Below are positions 61,802-64,000 of a DNA stretch of 64,000 bases, piece by piece (position 1 is the first letter of the stretch; each line of letters begins with the position of its first letter). Location of the stretch: NCBI GenBank assembly GCA_958439205.1, contig OY288189.1, positions 3,487,001 to 3,551,000 of the forward strand, given 5' to 3'. The position numbers and the translations under genes are program-made. The notes under the pieces were generated by a model. The model was not told the DNA's origin, ran no database searches, and saw nothing but the letters and a program-made list of their open reading frames with translations. The DNA comes from an uncultured Allorhizobium sp. Its GTDB lineage: Bacteria; Pseudomonadota; Alphaproteobacteria; Rhizobiales; Rhizobiaceae.

Positions 61802-62416
61802 TCAGGCCTGCATGACAACGACCTTGGAGCCGACGTCGACGCGGGCATAGAGGTCGATCACATCATGGTTCATCATGCGCACGCAGCCGGACGACATGGC
61901 CTGGCCGATCGACCAGGGCTGGTTGGTGCCGTGAATGCGGAACATGGTGTCGTTGCCGCTGCGGTAGAGATACATGGCGCGCGCGCCGAGCGGGTTGTTC
62001 GGGCCGCCGGGCAGACCGCCTGCATATTTCAGGTTCTTTTCCGGATCGCGGCGGATCATGTTCGGTGTCGGCGTCCAGGTCGGCCATTCGGCCTTGCGAC
62101 CGACATAGGCGTTACCGGCAAGCGCGAGACCCGCGCGGCCAACGCCGATGCCGTAGCGCATGGCGCGGCCACCGCCCAGCACGTAATAGAGCCGGCGCTC
62201 GGGCGTATTGACCACGATCGTGCCTGCCGGATGCGATGTCTCATAGGCAACTTCCTGACGGCGCAGCTCCGGCTTGATCTTCTCGAGCGGCACCTTTTTC
62301 AGCGGATGCGGTTCATCCGGGATGTCGCCATACATGGCCTGCTGGTTGGGAACGGACTGGCAGCCGGCCAGAAAGAGCGGCAGGCCGAACAGGAGACCGC
62401 GGCGGGAAATGGTCAT
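61802..62416 (-). CDS. L,D-transpeptidase lipoprotein (YkuD)
   Basis: 204 residues. A twin-arginine-like start (MTISRRGLLFGLPLFLAGC) contains a lipobox LAGC, so the protein is a membrane-anchored lipoprotein, probably in the periplasm. The YkuD catalytic motif is intact: FRIHGTNQPWSIGQAMSSGCVRMMNHDVIDLY, with the His, Ser and Cys of the active site. It links peptidoglycan by 3-3 bonds or attaches lipoproteins. The twin arginine is suggestive of Tat export, though its motif is imperfect. Confidence 0.92.
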   Translation of the reverse strand: MTISRRGLLFGLPLFLAGCQSVPNQQAMYGDIPDEPHPLKKVPLEKIKPELRRQEVAYETSHPAGTIVVNTPERRLYYVLGGGRAMRYGIGVGRAGLALAGNAYVGRKAEWPTWTPTPNMIRRDPEKNLKYAGGLPGGPNNPLGARAMYLYRSGNDTMFRIHGTNQPWSIGQAMSSGCVRMMNHDVIDLYARVDVGSKVVVMQA

Positions 62417-62560
62417 GATTCAGGCGTCCTCGGGATACGATTCGTTGCCGAGGAGCCTAGAAATTTATGGTTAATGCCGGGTTAAATCTCAGGGTCGACG
62501 TTAAGAGAGATGGCGAAGATGGGGCAGCGGGCAGTCGTGTTCAACCTAGCCGTCAGAGGC

Positions 62561-62588
62561 AAAAAGGGCGGCCTTTCAACCGCCCTTT
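62561..62588 (-). terminator. Rho-independent terminator
   Basis: AAAGGGCGG (62563-62571) and CCGCCCTTT (62580-62588). Read leftward it ends in TTTTTGCC, placing it after the ETF-QO gene and its repeat array. Confidence 0.8.
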
Positions 62589-62597
62589 AAGATAGTC

Positions 62598-62747
62598 ACA
62601 TGTTCGGATAGACCGGCCCCTCGCCGCCAAGTTCCCGTCGGCGGTCCGTGCGGGCCTGCCTCCCGAACATTTACATGTTCGGATAGACCGGCCCTTCGCC
62701 GCCAAGTTTCCGGCGGCGGTCAGTGCGGGCCTGCCTCCCGAACATTT
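62598..62747 (-). repeat. Two tandem 75 bp copies of the ETF-QO 3' end
   Basis: Two units, 62598-62672 and 62673-62747, differ at 4 of 75 positions, and the ETF-QO gene end supplies a partial third copy from 62748 to about 62778. Read on the minus strand each unit starts with ATG directly behind the previous stop and ends with GGEGPVYPNM and a stop, the same last residues as ETF-QO. Each unit is also palindromic: outer arms ATGTTCGG/CCGAACAT, middle GGCCC/GGGCC and inner CGCCGCC/GGCGGCG. At the unit junctions CCGAACATTTACATGTTCGG is a perfect palindrome. Confidence 0.85.
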
Positions 62748-64000
62748 ACATGTTCGGATAGACCGGCCCTTCGCCGCCTTGGGGCGGCACCCAGGTGATG
62801 TTCTGGTTCGGGTCCTTGATGTCGCAGGTCTTGCAGTGCACGCAGTTCTGGGCGTTGATGACGAAGGTCTCTTCGCCGTCCTTCTCCACCCATTCATAAA
62901 CACCCGCCGGACAGTAGCGCGTCGAAGGGCCGGCATAGATGCCGAGCTCGGAACGCTTCTGCAGGTCCATGTCCTTGACCTTCAGATGGACCGGCTGATC
63001 CTCTTCATGGTTGGTGTTGGACAGGAAGACCGAAGAGAGACGGTCGAAGGTCAGCACACCATCCGGCTTCGGATAGGCGATCGGCTTGTGATTTGCGGCC
63101 GGCTCGAGGGATTGCGCATCGGTCTTGCCATGCTTCAGCGTGCCGAAGAAGGAGAAGCCGAGGAGCTGGTTCATCCACATGTCGATGCCGCCGAGGCCAA
63201 CGCCAAGCGCCGTGCCGAGCTTGGACCAGAGCGGCTTGACGTTGCGCACGCGCTTCAAGTCCGTGCCGATATCGGTCGAGCGCCATTCGTTCTCGATCTC
63301 GATCGGCTCATCATTGGCGCGGCCGGCGGCGATGGCCGCAGCGATCTTCTCAGCCGCCAGCATGCCGGAGAGCACAGCGTTGTGAGAGCCCTTGATGCGG
63401 GGCACGTTGACGAGGCCCGCGGAACAGCCGATCAGCGCGCCGCCCGGGAAGGATAGCTTCGGCACAGACTGGTATCCGCCTTCGGTAATCGCGCGCGCGC
63501 CGTAGGAGAGCCGCTTGCCACCTTCGAAGGTCTTGGCGATCGCCGGATGGGTCTTGAAGCGCTGGAATTCCTCGAAGGGATAGAGATAGGGGTTCTTGTA
63601 GTTCAGGTGCACGACGAAGCCGACGGCGACCATGTTGTCTTCGAGGTGATAGAGGAAGGATCCGCCACCGGTCTTCATGCCGAGCGGCCAGCCGAAGGAG
63701 TGCTGCACGAGGCCTTGTTTGTGATGCTCGGGCTTGACCTGCCAGAGTTCCTTCAGGCCGATGCCGTACTTCTGCACATCGCTTTCACGGGAGAGATCGA
63801 ACTTGGCGATCAGCTGCTTGGCGAGCGAGCCGCGCACGCCTTCCGAGATCAGCACATATTTGCCGAGCAGTTCCATGCCGCGGGTATAGGCCGGACCCGG
63901 TTCACCGTTCTTCTCGATGCCCATGTCGCCGGTCGCGACGCCGATGACAGCACCCTCATCATTGTAGAGCACTTCCGCTGCTGCAAAGCCCGGATAGATC
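62746..64000 (-). CDS. Electron transfer flavoprotein-ubiquinone oxidoreductase, C-terminal part
   Basis: Over 400 residues, incomplete at its N-terminus because the window ends inside it (frame is still open at 64000). It passes electrons from ETF to ubiquinone at the inner membrane during fatty acid and amino acid breakdown. The visible part includes SFGWPLGMKTGGGSFLYHLEDNMVAVGFVVHLNYKNPYLYPFEEFQRFKTHP, a GGALIGCSAGLVNVPRIKGSHNAVLSGMLAAE flavin segment, and a C-terminal 4Fe-4S cluster with cysteines in RYCPAGVYEW and NAQNCVHCKTCDIKDP. The end GGEGPVYPNM is followed at once by a duplicated copy of itself. Confidence 0.95.
   Translation of the reverse strand, partial: IYPGFAAAEVLYNDEGAVIGVATGDMGIEKNGEPGPAYTRGMELLGKYVLISEGVRGSLAKQLIAKFDLSRESDVQKYGIGLKELWQVKPEHHKQGLVQHSFGWPLGMKTGGGSFLYHLEDNMVAVGFVVHLNYKNPYLYPFEEFQRFKTHPAIAKTFEGGKRLSYGARAITEGGYQSVPKLSFPGGALIGCSAGLVNVPRIKGSHNAVLSGMLAAEKIAAAIAAGRANDEPIEIENEWRSTDIGTDLKRVRNVKPLWSKLGTALGVGLGGIDMWMNQLLGFSFFGTLKHGKTDAQSLEPAANHKPIAYPKPDGVLTFDRLSSVFLSNTNHEEDQPVHLKVKDMDLQKRSELGIYAGPSTRYCPAGVYEWVEKDGEETFVINAQNCVHCKTCDIKDPNQNITWVPPQGGEGPVYPNM

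Noticed and set aside
62598..62770. Regular 75 bp repeats that could suggest a CRISPR array
   Set aside because: The units are contiguous with no unique spacers, and they are copies of the ETF-QO 3' end; no cas genes are present.

Overview
This window reads as the chromosome of an alphaproteobacterium of the order Rhizobiales, most likely the family Rhizobiaceae. The evidence is the block recO ... era-rnc-lepB-acpS-DUF2062 ... rsh-rpoZ with a divergent NYN gene, smpB and dapA. Further support comes from RopA/Omp2-type porins, a DUF1127 small protein, rhizobial intergenic palindromes, high GC and ATGA-type gene overlaps. No rRNA, tRNA, CRISPR array or complete insertion sequence was found. These assignments come from reading motifs and gene order; no database search was run.

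Layout. 0-4.3 kb: the end of a DUF2339 membrane protein, an HD phosphohydrolase, a MOSC protein, a palindromic intergenic repeat and an MFS transporter. 4.3-5 kb: a promoter with a 31-codon reading frame, then a small hypothetical gene running into recO. 5.7-7.6 kb: a TetR regulator divergent from an AbrB-family membrane protein. 7.6-15.2 kb: the conserved housekeeping run (era, rnc, lepB, acpS, DUF2062, DUF1127, rsh, rpoZ, NYN). 15.6-24 kb: a DUF3830 gene and smpB, then a 4 kb insertion separating smpB from dapA, then dapA and a lytic transglycosylase. The insertion carries a small secreted protein, a decayed copy of the smpB 5' end and a 1011-residue autotransporter.

24-28 kb holds a frameshifted alpha/beta hydrolase, two porin genes joined head to head through a perfect 97 bp inverted repeat with both 5' ends missing, and a solitary tyrosine recombinase. 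28-39 kb is mostly metabolic: an FAD reductase, a beta-propeller phytase, two PilZ proteins, a HisC-like aminotransferase, a Sel1-like protein, DUF2147, a glyoxalase-fold protein, AMP nucleosidase with a probably leaderless promoter, and an aldo/keto reductase divergent from its likely LysR regulator. 39-42.6 kb is an envelope locus: a UPF0104 flippase-like protein, a GT2 polyprenyl-phosphate glycosyltransferase and an ArnT-like GT39 transferase. 42.6-47 kb holds OsmC, a PadR-DUF2218 pair, a TMEM43-like protein, an SDR and a vapBC module whose toxin has a C-terminal frameshift.

47-55.6 kb looks like polyamine and peptide use: an omega-aminotransferase divergent from a PuuA-like glutamine synthetase, then a four-gene oligopeptide ABC operon with a fused double ATPase. 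55.6-61.5 kb holds a lipid kinase, an MFS exporter, two HxlR regulators, a quinone oxidoreductase, an Lrp regulator and an EamA exporter. The window ends with an L,D-transpeptidase lipoprotein and the 3' part of ETF-ubiquinone oxidoreductase. Its last codons have been copied twice downstream as 75 bp tandem palindromic units.

Best candidates for something new: the porin head-to-head junction beside a recombinase, the smpB 5' relic flanking the autotransporter insertion, the tandem mini-ORF/palindrome array behind ETF-QO, and the promoter-driven 31-codon frame at 4.4 kb.
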